Shown in pieces: positions 9,161-17,926 of a DNA stretch of 64,000 nucleotides. Below the pieces are notes generated by a model, which saw only the letters and a list, made by a program, of their open reading frames with translations, searched no databases and was not told the origin of the DNA. Position 1 is the stretch's first letter. The number at the start of each line of letters is the position of its first letter. Location: positions 20,385 to 84,384 of the forward strand of contig JAIPDI010000025.1 of the NCBI GenBank assembly GCA_021737785.1. The letters run 5' to 3'. Source of the DNA: Deltaproteobacteria bacterium (GTDB taxonomy: Bacteria; Desulfobacterota; DSM-4660; Desulfatiglandales; Desulfatiglandaceae). The position numbers and the translations under genes are program-made.

Positions 9161-9922
9161 ATGGGTCATGTCATCTCCATCTCCAACCAGAAGGGCGGCG
9201 TGGGAAAAACCACCACCGCGGTCAACCTTTCCGCCTCCCTCGCCGCAGGAGAGAAGGAGTGTCTTCTTATCGACTGCGATCCTCAGGGGAATGCCACCAC
9301 CGGGCTGGGCATAGACCCGGCCGACATAGCGCACGGCCTCTACGATGTCCTCCTCGACGGAGTGCCGCCCCATGAAGCGATCACCGCGACCCTCCTTCCC
9401 AGGCTCCATTTGATCTGCGCCAGCCGCAATATGATCGGGGCCGAGGTGGAGATGGCCTCCATGGAGGGAAAGGAGTTCCTCCTGCGGAATGTGGTTGCCG
9501 CACTCAGGAATGAATACGACTACGTATTTATTGACTGTCCCCCCTCTCTGGGCTTTCTGACGGTGAATGCCCTCACTGCCACCGAATCCGTCCTGGTTCC
9601 GCTTCAATGTGAATATTATGCCCTGGAGGGACTCTCTCAACTCCTTACTACCGTCAATGCGGCGAAAAAACGACTTAATCCGCGGCTTCAGCCACCGGAT
9701 ATTCTCCTGACCATGTATGACAGCCGCAACAATCTCTCACGCCAAGTGGAAGAGGAGGCCAGGTCGCTCTTCAAGGACCGGGTGTTCAAGACGGTAATTC
9801 CGCGGAATGTCCGTTTGAGCGAGGCCCCGAGTTATGGAAAACCAATTATTTTGTATGACATCAGCTCCAAAGGGGCCCAGAGTTACCTGGCCCTTGCCAG
9901 GGAACTGATCAAGAGGGGATAG
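9161..9922 (+). CDS. parA: chromosome partitioning ATPase ParA/Soj
   Basis: A 253-residue ParA-type ATPase. The deviant Walker A motif is SNQKGGVGKTTTAVNL, the switch region is CDPQGNATTGLG, and Walker B is YVFIDCPPSLG. It binds nucleoid DNA in the ATP form and is released by ParB, moving origins apart. The ATG at 9161 is chosen because the family begins right before the ISNQKGG strand; the open frame continues further upstream but through the second parS site. parB follows after 6 bases. Confidence 0.96.
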   Translation: MGHVISISNQKGGVGKTTTAVNLSASLAAGEKECLLIDCDPQGNATTGLGIDPADIAHGLYDVLLDGVPPHEAITATLLPRLHLICASRNMIGAEVEMASMEGKEFLLRNVVAALRNEYDYVFIDCPPSLGFLTVNALTATESVLVPLQCEYYALEGLSQLLTTVNAAKKRLNPRLQPPDILLTMYDSRNNLSRQVEEEARSLFKDRVFKTVIPRNVRLSEAPSYGKPIILYDISSKGAQSYLALARELIKRG

Positions 9923-9928
9923 GGTATC

Positions 9929-10774
9929 ATGACCAAAAGGAAGGCCCTCGGAAAAGGCTTGTCCGCACTGATCCCGGATGCCGACCGTCTGGATGGGGAA
10001 GAAGCGGTCTTTTTTCAGTGTCCCATAGAGACGATTTCGCCGAATCCCAATCAGCCGAGGCAGCAGTTTTCCCCTGTCGAGCTGGATGAGATAGCGACAT
10101 CAGTTAAGGAAAAAGGGATTCTCACACCGCTTTTGGTCAGCCGGATCGAAGGCGGGTATCAACTCATTGCAGGCGAACGCCGGTGGCGGGCGGCTCAGAA
10201 GGCGGGTCTTGAGCGCGTGCCGGTGGTGGTCAGGGACGTCACCCCTGTGGAGGCCCTTGAACTGGCGCTCATTGAGAATATCCACAGGACGGACCTGAAT
10301 CCCATCGAGGAGGCGGCTGCATACCACAACCTGTTGGAACAGACCGGGATGACGCAGGAGGAACTGGCCAGGAGGCTGGGCAAGGATCGGTCCTCGGTAA
10401 CGAATCTGCTGCGCCTTTTACGGCTCCCGCGTGCCATTCAGCAGGATGTGATGGATGGGCGGTTGAGCATGGGGCATGCCCGGCTGTTGGCCGGACTCAA
10501 GGACGCTACGGCGCAGAAGGCCCTGTGGGATGTCATCGTGAAGAGAGGGCTTTCTGTCAGGCAGGCGGAAGCGTTGGCAAAAAGAGGAAAGGCCTCTTCA
10601 GGCGCAGGGGGAAAAAGACCGTCCAGGGATCCCTATGTTCTATCCCTGGAGGACAGGCTCAAACGCTCCCTTGGCACCAAGGTCGAGATCAAAACAAGGG
10701 GCGGGAAGGGCCATATTATGGTGCACTTCTATTCCGATGAGGAATTGGACAGACTGATGGAATTCTTTGGTTGA
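9929..10774 (+). CDS. parB: chromosome partitioning protein ParB/Spo0J
   Basis: A 281-residue CTP-dependent clamp protein. It begins with the typical RKALGKGLSALIP segment that stimulates ParA ATPase. The CTP-binding parts are visible (NPNQPRQQF and AGERRWRAAQKAG), then the helix-turn-helix that reads parS (LARRLGKDRSSVTNLLRLL), and the C-terminal dimer domain. It loads at the two parS sites upstream of parA. Its 3' end overlaps the convergent plsY gene by 46 bases. Confidence 0.96.
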   Translation: MTKRKALGKGLSALIPDADRLDGEEAVFFQCPIETISPNPNQPRQQFSPVELDEIATSVKEKGILTPLLVSRIEGGYQLIAGERRWRAAQKAGLERVPVVVRDVTPVEALELALIENIHRTDLNPIEEAAAYHNLLEQTGMTQEELARRLGKDRSSVTNLLRLLRLPRAIQQDVMDGRLSMGHARLLAGLKDATAQKALWDVIVKRGLSVRQAEALAKRGKASSGAGGKRPSRDPYVLSLEDRLKRSLGTKVEIKTRGGKGHIMVHFYSDEELDRLMEFFG

Positions 10775-11385
10775 TGGCCCTTTTTTTTCCATTTCCGCTC
10801 TTCTCCCCTGATAAGCTGTCTTATGTTTTCCCTGTGTTTGAAGCAGATAAGCACCGCCATGACCAGGGAGACAGCGATGAACGGGTATGGCTTTCCAAAT
10901 AGAATGAGGAAAAGGGGGATGGCGCAGGCTGCAATGAGAGAGCCCAGGGAAACAAAGTCCCATATGGCTACCACCAGGAGAAAGAGGATGAGCCCGCACA
11001 GGCAGGATAGGGGCGACATGACCAGGTAGATACCCAGTGCGGTGGCCACCCCTTTGCCGCCCCTGAATTTTAGAAAAAGCGGAAACATGTGCCCCAACAG
11101 GGCGCACAGGCCGATGCCGGCAAGGGCGATTTCATAGGAGGTTCCTGATTCGGACGTATGGAGAGCAAAGACGCTCATAGGGACCAAGCCCTTTAGCATA
11201 TCCAGAATGAGGGTGATGATCCCCCATTTCATGCCGATTTCTCTGGCGACGTTGGTCGCTCCGATATTACCGCTTCCCCGACGAGTGATGTCGATATGGG
11301 CCACATACCCTGCAATGAGTTTCCCAAAGGGGATGGAGCCGACGATATAGGCCGCGGTGGCAAAAAAAATGGACGGATATGCCAT
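10729..11385 (-). CDS. plsY: glycerol-3-phosphate acyltransferase PlsY
   Basis: An integral membrane enzyme of 218 residues that transfers acyl groups from acyl phosphate to glycerol-3-phosphate, the first step of phospholipid synthesis. The three family loops are present: SIPFGKLIAG, GSGNIGATNVAR and HMFPLFLKFRGGKGVAT. Several hydrophobic helices separate them. The C-terminal tail after about residue 190 is polar and longer than usual. GAAGAGG lies 7 bases before the ATG. Confidence 0.95.
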   Translation of the reverse strand: MAYPSIFFATAAYIVGSIPFGKLIAGYVAHIDITRRGSGNIGATNVAREIGMKWGIITLILDMLKGLVPMSVFALHTSESGTSYEIALAGIGLCALLGHMFPLFLKFRGGKGVATALGIYLVMSPLSCLCGLILFLLVVAIWDFVSLGSLIAACAIPLFLILFGKPYPFIAVSLVMAVLICFKHRENIRQLIRGEERKWKKKGHQPKNSISLSNSSSE

Positions 11386-11633
11386 GATATACCTCTTCGA
11401 ATTGATGAATTGAAGATTCCGCCATCCGGTGATGGATCTTTACACTTTCCAAGAGCTTTGTTATTCTAACAGCAACATGATCGCATCTTCGATTAAATTT
11501 TATGAAACTTTAGAAAAACCATTGAAATTGAAACCATTGCACTTCTGAACCCATGAACGGGTACATATATTCTTTTTGATACGGATGCAAATTCTTTTTT
11601 GGCGCCGGTCTTTGCCGGTGGACAGGGGTCGGG

Positions 11634-12041
11634 ATGAAATTGATGGTGATGGACGGACAGGGCGGTGGCATTGGGGCAGCCGTCATCAAGGGGTTGCGGC
11701 AATCCATCGGGAGTGATCCGGAGATTTTAGCCCTCGGCACCAATTCAATTGCCACATCCAAGATGATGAAGGCCGGGGCAAACCGGGGCGGTACGGGTGA
11801 AAATGCCATCCTGTGTACCAGCCGGATCGCGGATGTGATCATCGGGCCGCTCGGTATCCTGATGACGAATGCCATGATGGGCGAGGTGACCGCTCAAATG
11901 GCGTCCGCCGTGAGTTCAAGCAGGGCAACTAAGATCCTGATTCCGCTGACGCAGGAGAAGGTCCGACTTGTGGGGTTCTCGGGGGAGCCCCTGCCGCACC
12001 TGGTGAATCGGGTCATTGAAATGGTAAAGGAGATGATGTGA
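11634..12041 (+). CDS. DUF3842 family protein
   Basis: A 135-residue protein with the DUF3842 features MDGQGGGIGAAVIKGL at the N-terminus (a glycine-rich, nucleotide-binding-like turn), GTNSIATSKMMKAGAN, and ADVIIGPLGILMTNAMMGE. The function of the family is unknown. The stop overlaps the leader of the CooT-like gene, which starts 2 bases after it, so the two are translated together. Co-occurrence with a nickel-binding CooT-like protein hints at metal or cofactor handling, which is inference. Confidence 0.85.
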   Translation: MKLMVMDGQGGGIGAAVIKGLRQSIGSDPEILALGTNSIATSKMMKAGANRGGTGENAILCTSRIADVIIGPLGILMTNAMMGEVTAQMASAVSSSRATKILIPLTQEKVRLVGFSGEPLPHLVNRVIEMVKEMM

Positions 12042-12043
12042 AG

Positions 12044-12232
12044 ATGTGTGAATCGACAGCCTATCTTTTGAAGGACGCAAGGGAAGAGATGGTTTTTGAG
12101 GACATCGAATCCCTGGAGAACAGCGGCGGTGAGATAAAGATGATCAGCATCTTCGGGGAGGAGAAAACCATTCGCGCGAGGCCCAGACGGTTTTCGCTGG
12201 TAGATCACAAGATCGTATTAGAGCCTCAATAA
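12044..12232 (+). CDS. cooT: CooT family nickel-binding protein
   Basis: A 62-residue protein starting Met-Cys (MCESTAYLL), the arrangement in which Cys2 of CooT binds Ni(II). The remainder fits the small beta-barrel family: FEDIESLENSGGEIKMISIFGE and HKIVLEPQ at the end. In Rhodospirillum rubrum CooT belongs to the carbon monoxide dehydrogenase nickel-insertion set; no CODH gene is visible here. The ATG at 12044 is chosen over the GTG at 12038 because it puts cysteine at position 2. Confidence 0.8.
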   Translation: MCESTAYLLKDAREEMVFEDIESLENSGGEIKMISIFGEEKTIRARPRRFSLVDHKIVLEPQ

Positions 12233-12270
12233 AGGAAGATGATGGACTATTTTTCGAAGGAGGTGGTGAG

Positions 12271-12897
12271 ATGATTGCGTCGTTTGCCGATAAAATTACG
12301 TGGCTGGGTCACGATGGGTTCCGCATAGACGCGGGCAAGACGATCTATTTTGATCCCTATCAGATCGCCGGCGGTCCTACGGCGGACCTGATTCTGGTCT
12401 CCCATGAGCACTTCGATCATTGTTCACCTGAGGATATCGAAAAAATTCAAGGACCTGCAACCACTATTCTCACAGAAAAAGACTCTGCAAAGAAGCTTAC
12501 CGGAGATGTGAGGGTGATGAAACCGGGAGATGTCCTCGATCTGGGTGACGTAAAAATAGAGGCCGTTCCCTCATACAACATGGACAAGGAGTTCCATCCC
12601 AAAAAAAGGGGGTGGCTGGGATTTGTTGTGGAGACGGAGGGGGCCAGGATCTATCATGCCGGCGATACAGACTTTATTCCGGAGATGAAAAACTTAAAGG
12701 TGGACATCGCGTTCCTGCCGGTGTCCGGGACATATGTCATGTCGGCGGAGCAGGCCGTTAAGGCGGCCCTTGGCATTCGACCCAAACTTGCCATCCCGAT
12801 GCATTACGGGGCGATTGTGGGAGATGCCGGAGATGCGGACCGTTTCCAGAAGGCCCTTTCAGGGAAGGTGGATGTGCGGATTTTTGAAAAAGGGTAG
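12271..12897 (+). CDS. UlaG-like metallo-beta-lactamase fold hydrolase
   Basis: A 208-residue MBL-fold protein with SHEHFDHCS (H-x-H-x-D-H metal motif), YHAGDTDFI and a C-terminal IPMHYGAIVGDAGDA metal ligand region. Length and order match the UlaG/YtkL-like L-ascorbate-6-phosphate lactonase relatives, whose substrates are mostly unknown. A strong AAGGAGGTG site lies 7 bases before the ATG. It follows the DUF3842 and CooT-like genes on the same strand and may be their operon partner. Confidence 0.88.
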   Translation: MIASFADKITWLGHDGFRIDAGKTIYFDPYQIAGGPTADLILVSHEHFDHCSPEDIEKIQGPATTILTEKDSAKKLTGDVRVMKPGDVLDLGDVKIEAVPSYNMDKEFHPKKRGWLGFVVETEGARIYHAGDTDFIPEMKNLKVDIAFLPVSGTYVMSAEQAVKAALGIRPKLAIPMHYGAIVGDAGDADRFQKALSGKVDVRIFEKG

Positions 12898-13317
12898 CAG
12901 TCGGTTTGGGGATATTGTTCTTGACAAGGCATGCCGGTTAAATGTTATATGATGCCCACACCAGCGGCTGTTAAAGGCTGCGGTTTTGTTGAGAGGCACA
13001 AAGAATCCGACGCATGGTGCCGAGCAGCTTTGGGGTGTTCTTTACGACAACTCGCAATTAGAGGTCCCGGGAATAACTTTTTATAACAGGGCGTGTTTTC
13101 AGATTTCCTTCGGCGACAGCTGACTGTGTCGTTGATCTGGAATGATGAAAATGGGGAATAATGGAATGACGGGCATGAAAAACAGAAAGTCATCTTTTTC
13201 TAGGCTTTCCATTCCGCTATCCCATATATTCTAAATGCTTCATCACTGCAATTGGGTCGAAACCCACTAACGTATTTATTTTATTATCATATTATTAATT
13301 CAAAGGAGGTAATGAAC
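12898..13317. other. long leader region before the biotin carrier gene
   Basis: About 420 bases with no supported gene. The last 60 bases are AT-rich and end in AAAGGAGGT, the ribosome binding site of the carrier gene. A promoter is likely here but I cannot fix hexamers with confidence. Confidence 0.4.
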
Positions 13318-13530
13318 GTGAGCGACATTATTGCTCCCATGGGAGGAAAGGTCATCGATGTGAAGGTAAACGTAGGTGACGCGGTTAACGAAGGGGATGA
13401 GGTCGTGATCATCGAGGCCATGAAAATGGAACTGCCCATCACAGCCGAGGCATCCGGGACGGTCAAAGAGGTCAAATGCAAGAAAGGCGATACGGTTGAA
13501 GCAGAGGGCGTCCTGATCGTATTGGAGTAA
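13318..13530 (+). CDS. biotin carboxyl carrier protein of a decarboxylase complex
   Basis: A stand-alone biotinyl domain of 70 residues. The biotinylated lysine lies in IIEAMKMELP and the second half (ASGTVKEVKCKKGDTVEAEG) completes the barrel. It carries CO2 between a carboxyltransferase and a decarboxylase membrane subunit such as the OadB-type protein encoded nearby. GTG at 13318 lies 8 bases after GGAGG and is preferred; an ATG at 13312 is only 2 bases from it. No carboxyltransferase alpha gene is next to it. Likely complexes are methylmalonyl-CoA or glutaconyl-CoA decarboxylase. Confidence 0.88.
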   Translation: MSDIIAPMGGKVIDVKVNVGDAVNEGDEVVIIEAMKMELPITAEASGTVKEVKCKKGDTVEAEGVLIVLE

Positions 13531-13586
13531 TAAAGCCTGAAACAGGGGGATGGTCTTATCGAACACCCTCTGTCACCAGAAATGGT

Positions 13587-13623
13587 AATGCCGGAGGATG
13601 CTAATGTTCTCCGGCATTTTTTT
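13587..13623 (+). terminator. intrinsic terminator of the biotin carrier gene
   Basis: AATGCCGGAG pairs perfectly with CTCCGGCATT across a 12-base loop and is followed by a run of seven T, about 55 bases after the stop codon. Confidence 0.88.
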
Positions 13624-13658
13624 GTGTCCCCCGGCAGAGGAATACCCGCTATGGCTGA

Positions 13659-14123
13659 TCAGTGAGCCGCCTTTTTGGCGTCCATTCTGGCCACCGACCT
13701 GGAGATAATCCTTCCGGAAACAGACATCCCGATGAGGAGCACCATCAGGACCATAAAAACTCCGATATATCGGAGAACAAGGGTCCCGATTATCCATGTC
13801 CAGTTGTCTTTGACGATAGTGATCTCCGTCTCGGTTTCCCCGCCTTTTGAGACGGTGATGGAATGCCACGGCATCCTGCCGTCGTCTTCAATATAGGTGG
13901 CGTCTTTCCAATTCCTGAATTTGATATCCTGAAAGTCCTTCAGGGCCTCCCTGTAGAAAGCGATGACTTCGTCGTGGGAGAGCCCGACCTTCATCTCCAA
14001 GCGGTCATCGGTCTTTTTGGTCGTCGTCCCCTGGGGAATGACCGGCGCCCCGAGAAAATCCTCGCCATAGGAGGCGACGGGCAGGAAGATCACGAATGAG
14101 AGTAACAGTATCCATTGTTTCAT
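13659..14123 (-). CDS. exported or membrane-anchored protein next to the decarboxylase beta subunit
   Basis: A 154-residue protein of unknown function. It begins with a signal peptide (ILLLSFVIFLPVASYGED) and ends with one transmembrane helix (about 107-135) and a short basic tail. The part between them, about 25-100, has FYREALKDFQDIKFRNWKD and would be periplasmic, resembling small domains that sense or bind surface ligands. The single C-terminal helix with a basic cytosolic tail recalls OadG-type small subunits that hold decarboxylase complexes together; the exported domain does not. It follows oadB on the same strand after 135 bases. Confidence 0.65.
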   Translation of the reverse strand: MKQWILLLSFVIFLPVASYGEDFLGAPVIPQGTTTKKTDDRLEMKVGLSHDEVIAFYREALKDFQDIKFRNWKDATYIEDDGRMPWHSITVSKGGETETEITIVKDNWTWIIGTLVLRYIGVFMVLMVLLIGMSVSGRIISRSVARMDAKKAAH

Positions 14124-14258
14124 GATTCATCACCTTAAAATATTATAGGTTGAACCGTTGTGCTTAACCTCTCGAAGTTTTTTACAACTTTCTGTAACTG
14201 TGTATCTTATGTGCTTGTTTTCCAGGTTGACCCATTATTCCAGAATTCCACCATTCGA

Positions 14259-15401
14259 TTAATCAAACATGGCGATAAACATGCCTGCTGCAGCGGCCGA
14301 TCCGATAACCCCTGCCAAATTGGGTCCCACGGCATGCATCAGGAGATGATTGGTCTTGTCATACTTAAGCCCCTGCATCTGGGAGACGCGTGCCGCCATG
14401 GGTACTGCGGAGACGCCTGCCGAGCCGATGAGGGGGTTGATCTTCTCCTTCAGGAAGAGATTCATGATTTTCACCGTAACAATCCCCCCGACGGTACAGA
14501 CCGCAAAATCCACAAGGCCCAGGCTGAAGATGAAGAGGGGTTTCCAGCTTAAGAATTTATCGGCATGCATGGTGGCCCCCACTGAAATTCCCAAAAATAT
14601 AGTGACAATATTCATGAGAGAACCTTGGGCCGTATCGGTCAGCCTGCCCACGACGCCGCTTTCCTTCATCAGATTGCCCAGCATGAACATCCCCATCAGG
14701 GGGATGACGGAAGGCACCAGCAGGGCGATGATGCCCGCGGTGACCAGAGGAAAGAGGATTTTTTCCTGCCGTGAGACCGGTCGCAACTGGTGCATGCGGA
14801 TCTTTCTCTCCTTTTCATTGGTCATCATCCGCATGATGGGAGGCTGGAGAAGGGGGACCATGGCCATATAGGAATAGGCCGCCAGGGCATTGGGGCCTAA
14901 GAGCTGGGGGGCCAGATGCTGGGTCAGATAAATGGTGGTGGGGCCGTCTGCGCCCCCGATAATGCTGACAGAGGCCGCCTCCTTGAGAGTGAACCCCACC
15001 AGGACCGTACCAGTAAAGGTGATGAAGACCCCTAATTGTGCGCCGGCCCCGATCAAAAGGGTCTTGGGGTTGGCAATGAGAGGACCAAAGTCGGTCATTG
15101 CGCCCAGTCCCAGGAAAATGATGCAGGGGATGACCTCCCATTCCAGCCCATAGTGGTAAAATACCTGCAGGAGCTGGGCATGGCCGTGGGAGTAGCCCAT
15201 TAACGGGACCAGGGGGAAGTTGACGATAAATATCCCGAAACCGATAGGGAGGAGGAGGAGGGGCTCATATTTCTTGGCGATGGCCAGGTAGATGAAGAGG
15301 CTTCCTATGCCCCACATGATGATCAGGTTCCACTGGAAATTGTATACCCCGGTTGTACGGAGGGTCCCGTACAGCAGGTCCAATATCTCATTTGCTGTCA
15401 T
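14259..15401 (-). CDS. oadB: sodium-translocating decarboxylase beta subunit
   Basis: A 380-residue membrane protein with about 9-11 helices, of the OadB/MmdB/GcdB family. Diagnostic segments are SIIGGADGPTTIYLT and NPLIGSAGVSAVPMAARVSQ; the aspartate in GGADGP takes part in Na+ transport and decarboxylation. It releases CO2 from carboxybiotin and pumps Na+ outward. The partner could be methylmalonyl-CoA (a mutase lies divergently) or glutaconyl-CoA (benzoyl-CoA pathway genes lie 3 kb away), so the symbol denotes the family only. The ATG at 15401 with AGAGGA 8 bases upstream is preferred to the ATG at 15431. Confidence 0.92.
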   Translation of the reverse strand: MTANEILDLLYGTLRTTGVYNFQWNLIIMWGIGSLFIYLAIAKKYEPLLLLPIGFGIFIVNFPLVPLMGYSHGHAQLLQVFYHYGLEWEVIPCIIFLGLGAMTDFGPLIANPKTLLIGAGAQLGVFITFTGTVLVGFTLKEAASVSIIGGADGPTTIYLTQHLAPQLLGPNALAAYSYMAMVPLLQPPIMRMMTNEKERKIRMHQLRPVSRQEKILFPLVTAGIIALLVPSVIPLMGMFMLGNLMKESGVVGRLTDTAQGSLMNIVTIFLGISVGATMHADKFLSWKPLFIFSLGLVDFAVCTVGGIVTVKIMNLFLKEKINPLIGSAGVSAVPMAARVSQMQGLKYDKTNHLLMHAVGPNLAGVIGSAAAAGMFIAMFD

Positions 15402-15482
15402 GGCAACATCCTCTCCCAGAAATCGTTTCATGCGTGCTGTCCCGAAAAGGGGGCCAGCATTTTAATTGTTGATGATCACAGG

Positions 15483-15503
15483 TGTAGCTATAATAAAGCT
15501 ACA
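15483..15503. promoter_or_regulatory. palindromic operator candidate between oadB and the mutase
   Basis: TGTAGCT-N7-AGCTACA, perfect 7-bp arms. It covers the -10 region of the oadB promoter. A 21-base site with 15 identical positions and the same TGTA/TACA ends lies at the promoter of the benzoyl-CoA operon (22078-22098). Confidence 0.7.
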
Positions 15504-15515
15504 ATCCGTTGTCAA
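15487..15515 (-). promoter_or_regulatory. sigma70-type promoter of oadB
   Basis: On the minus strand TTGACA (15515-15510), a 17-base spacer and TATAGC (15492-15487). The -10 sits inside the palindrome, so a bound repressor would block polymerase. Confidence 0.7.
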
Positions 15516-15572
15516 GATCAAAATCAGAACACCGGAGCGAAAGATGTCGGGCCGGAGCCGTTTAAAAATGAT

Positions 15573-15600
15573 TTGACAGATGTCAGGGTGTTGAAATAGT
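15573..15600 (+). promoter_or_regulatory. candidate sigma70-type promoter of the mutase gene
   Basis: TTGACA, 16 bases, AATAGT, with the start codon 60 bases downstream. A second possible -10, TATAAT at 15489-15494, lies inside the palindrome with a weak TTGTTG 17 bases before it. Confidence 0.5.
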
Positions 15601-15659
15601 TTCTCATGAAAACCCGCAAGTTTTAGAAGCGTTTCTCAGAAGACAATCAGGAGGCTTAG

Positions 15660-17339
15660 ATGGGGAATCAAAAAGGTCATGAGGACTTGCAGACCGCCCT
15701 GAAACGGTGGTCGGAGGCGGTGGAAAAGACCGTGAGCAAGCGGCCGGAACGGAAGGCTGCATTTGTCAATACCTCGGACATTCCGGTCAAACGACTCTAT
15801 ACGCCCCTTGACGGGAACGATGTCGACTATCTGTCGGAAGTGGGCCTGCCCGGGGACTACCCCTTTACCCGGGGAGTACAGCCTACCATGTACCGGGGAC
15901 GATACTGGACCATGCGACAGTATGCCGGATTTGCCACGGCCGAGGAATCCAACCGGCGATACCGGTTCCTGTTGGATCAGGGTCAGACAGGACTCTCTGT
16001 GGCCTTCGATCTTCCTACCCAGATCGGGTATGATTCGGACCATGAAATGGCCATGGGCGAGGTGGGCAAGGTGGGAGTGGCCATCGACTCGCTCAAGGAT
16101 ATGGAGATCCTTTTTGATCAGATCCCCCTGGACAAGGTGAGCACCTCCATGACCATCAATTCGCCTGCTGCCGTACTGCTGGCCATGTACATTGCCGTGG
16201 CGGAAAAGCAGGGCGTTTCAGCCGACAGGCTGACGGGCACCATTCAGAACGACATCCTGAAGGAATACTCATCCCGGGGCACCTATATCTTTCCCCCCAA
16301 ACCGTCCATGCGGATTATCACGGACATCTTTTCCTATTGCGGGGATCATGTGCCGATGTGGAACACCATCAGTATCAGCGGGTACCATATCCGGGAAGCG
16401 GGATCTACGGCCGTGCAGGAGGTGGCCTTTACCCTGGCGAACGGGATTGCCTATGTTCAGGCGGCCCTGGACGCCGGTCTGGATGTGGATACCTTCGGGC
16501 CCAGGCTGTCATTCTTCTTCAACGCCCATGTGGATTTCCTGGAAGAGATCGCCAAGTACCGGGCAGCGCGGCGGTTGTGGGCCGAGATCATGAAGGAGCG
16601 GTTCAAGGCCAGAAATCCCAAATCCATGATGATCCGATTTCACACCCAGACCGCCGGGTGCACCCTCACTGCCCAGCAACCCAAGAACAACATCGTGCGG
16701 GTGGCGTTTCAGGCCCTCTCCGCGGTCCTGGGGGGCACCCAGTCGCTCCACACCAATTCCATGGATGAGGCGCTCTGTCTCCCGTCGGAGGAGGCCGTGC
16801 AGATCGCCCTTCGGACCCAGCAGGTGATCGCCCATGAGACGGGCGTGACCGATACGGTGGATCCCTTGGGTGGATCCTACTATCTGGAGACACTCACCCG
16901 GGAAATCTATGCGCGGGCCGGCGATTATATCCGGAAAATCGATGAATTGGGCGGTGCGGCCGAGGCTATTGAGAAGGGTTTTGTGCAGCGGGAAATCCAG
17001 GACAGCGCCTACCGATACCAGCGGGAGATCGAAAAAGAGGAAAGGATCGTCGTAGGACTCAATCGATTCCACGTTGCGGAAGAAAAGCCGAAAAACCTCC
17101 TCAGGGTGGACCCGGCGGTTCGCACTTCCCAGGTCGATCGTCTCAAGCGGCTCCGATCGGAAAGGGATGGCAAAAAGGTGGAAACATGCCTGGCCGACCT
17201 GAAGCGCGGGGCTGAAAGCGACCGGAATCTGATGCCACTCATCCTGGAGGCCGTCAAGGCGTACGCGACCCTCGGGGAAATCTGCGACGTATTGAGGGAA
17301 GTGTTTGGGGAATATCAGCCGGTCAATACGCTGGGGTAG
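15660..17339 (+). CDS. mutA: methylmalonyl-CoA mutase large (catalytic) subunit
   Basis: A 559-residue TIM-barrel subunit of the two-subunit adenosylcobalamin mutase that interconverts methylmalonyl-CoA and succinyl-CoA. The acyl-CoA-specific residues fit methylmalonyl-CoA rather than isobutyryl-CoA: tyrosine in WTMRQYAGF, where isobutyryl-CoA mutase has phenylalanine, and arginine in [12 protein letters not shown], where it has glutamine. The cobalamin-binding domain is absent and supplied by the gene 123 bases downstream. AGGAGG lies upstream of the ATG. It serves propionyl-CoA oxidation or its reverse. A Na+-pumping decarboxylase subunit is divergently encoded. Confidence 0.94.
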   Translation: MGNQKGHEDLQTALKRWSEAVEKTVSKRPERKAAFVNTSDIPVKRLYTPLDGNDVDYLSEVGLPGDYPFTRGVQPTMYRGRYWTMRQYAGFATAEESNRRYRFLLDQGQTGLSVAFDLPTQIGYDSDHEMAMGEVGKVGVAIDSLKDMEILFDQIPLDKVSTSMTINSPAAVLLAMYIAVAEKQGVSADRLTGTIQNDILKEYSSRGTYIFPPKPSMRIITDIFSYCGDHVPMWNTISISGYHIREAGSTAVQEVAFTLANGIAYVQAALDAGLDVDTFGPRLSFFFNAHVDFLEEIAKYRAARRLWAEIMKERFKARNPKSMMIRFHTQTAGCTLTAQQPKNNIVRVAFQALSAVLGGTQSLHTNSMDEALCLPSEEAVQIALRTQQVIAHETGVTDTVDPLGGSYYLETLTREIYARAGDYIRKIDELGGAAEAIEKGFVQREIQDSAYRYQREIEKEERIVVGLNRFHVAEEKPKNLLRVDPAVRTSQVDRLKRLRSERDGKKVETCLADLKRGAESDRNLMPLILEAVKAYATLGEICDVLREVFGEYQPVNTLG

Positions 17340-17462
17340 CCCAGGTAACGGAATGCTGAATGCTCGATACCGGATGCAGGGATAGCGGCCGCGCCGGTGA
17401 ACCATGGCGATAATCTGTGCCAATCTGCGAAATCTGCGGATCAGGCAGCAGGAGGGTGGGAG

Positions 17463-17870
17463 ATGACCAAAGACAAGAAGATACGGGTATTGGCGGCAAA
17501 GCCGGGCCTTGATGGGCATGATCGGGGGATCAAGGTTGTGGCCTCGGCCCTTATGGACGCCGGGATGGAGGTGGTTTACACCGGCCTGAGACAGACACCC
17601 TCGCAGATCGTCTCATCCGCCATTCAGGAAGATGTGGACGTGATTGCCATGAGCATCCTTTCCGGGGCCCATGATTATCTCTTCCCAAGAGTTATGGAAC
17701 TCTTGAAGGAGAAGGGCGTAACAGACATGCTGGTGGTCGGCGGCGGGATCATCCCGGACGAAGATATCCCGCCTTTAAAGACCGCGGGCATTGCCGAGAT
17801 CTTCGGTCCAGGGACGACCACCACGGAAATCATCGATTATATAAAAAGCAATGTAAGAATCCGGAACTGA
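17463..17870 (+). CDS. mutB: methylmalonyl-CoA mutase small (cobalamin-binding) subunit
   Basis: A 135-residue B12-binding domain. [16 protein letters not shown] holds the D-x-H-x-x-G motif whose histidine replaces the dimethylbenzimidazole ligand of cobalamin, and the downstream SILSGAH and [12 protein letters not shown] segments complete the nucleotide-tail pocket. It assembles with the large subunit encoded just upstream. The ATG at 17463 lies after GGAGGGTGGGAG; the open frame extends further upstream without a good start. Gene symbols mutA/mutB are used differently between organisms. Confidence 0.93.
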   Translation: MTKDKKIRVLAAKPGLDGHDRGIKVVASALMDAGMEVVYTGLRQTPSQIVSSAIQEDVDVIAMSILSGAHDYLFPRVMELLKEKGVTDMLVVGGGIIPDEDIPPLKTAGIAEIFGPGTTTTEIIDYIKSNVRIRN

Positions 17871-17877
17871 TAATAAA

Positions 17878-17914
17878 GAGAGGCCCTGATGACCTTGGCA
17901 TCATAAGGCCTCTC
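17878..17914. terminator. hairpin between convergent mutase and hydratase genes
   Basis: GAGAGGCC pairs with GGCCTCTC and an inner TGATG with CATCA. No U-tract on either side, so it may be a weak bidirectional terminator. Confidence 0.5.
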
Positions 17915-17926
17915 AATGCTTGTTCA

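Noticed and set aside
14182..14197. TTACA-N6-TGTAA inverted repeat
   Set aside because: Orientation and spacing differ from the TGTA-N13-TACA operators; could be chance in AT-rich DNA.
16509..17519. 336-codon frame on the minus strand
   Set aside because: Antisense to the methylmalonyl-CoA mutase gene, which has strong family motifs.
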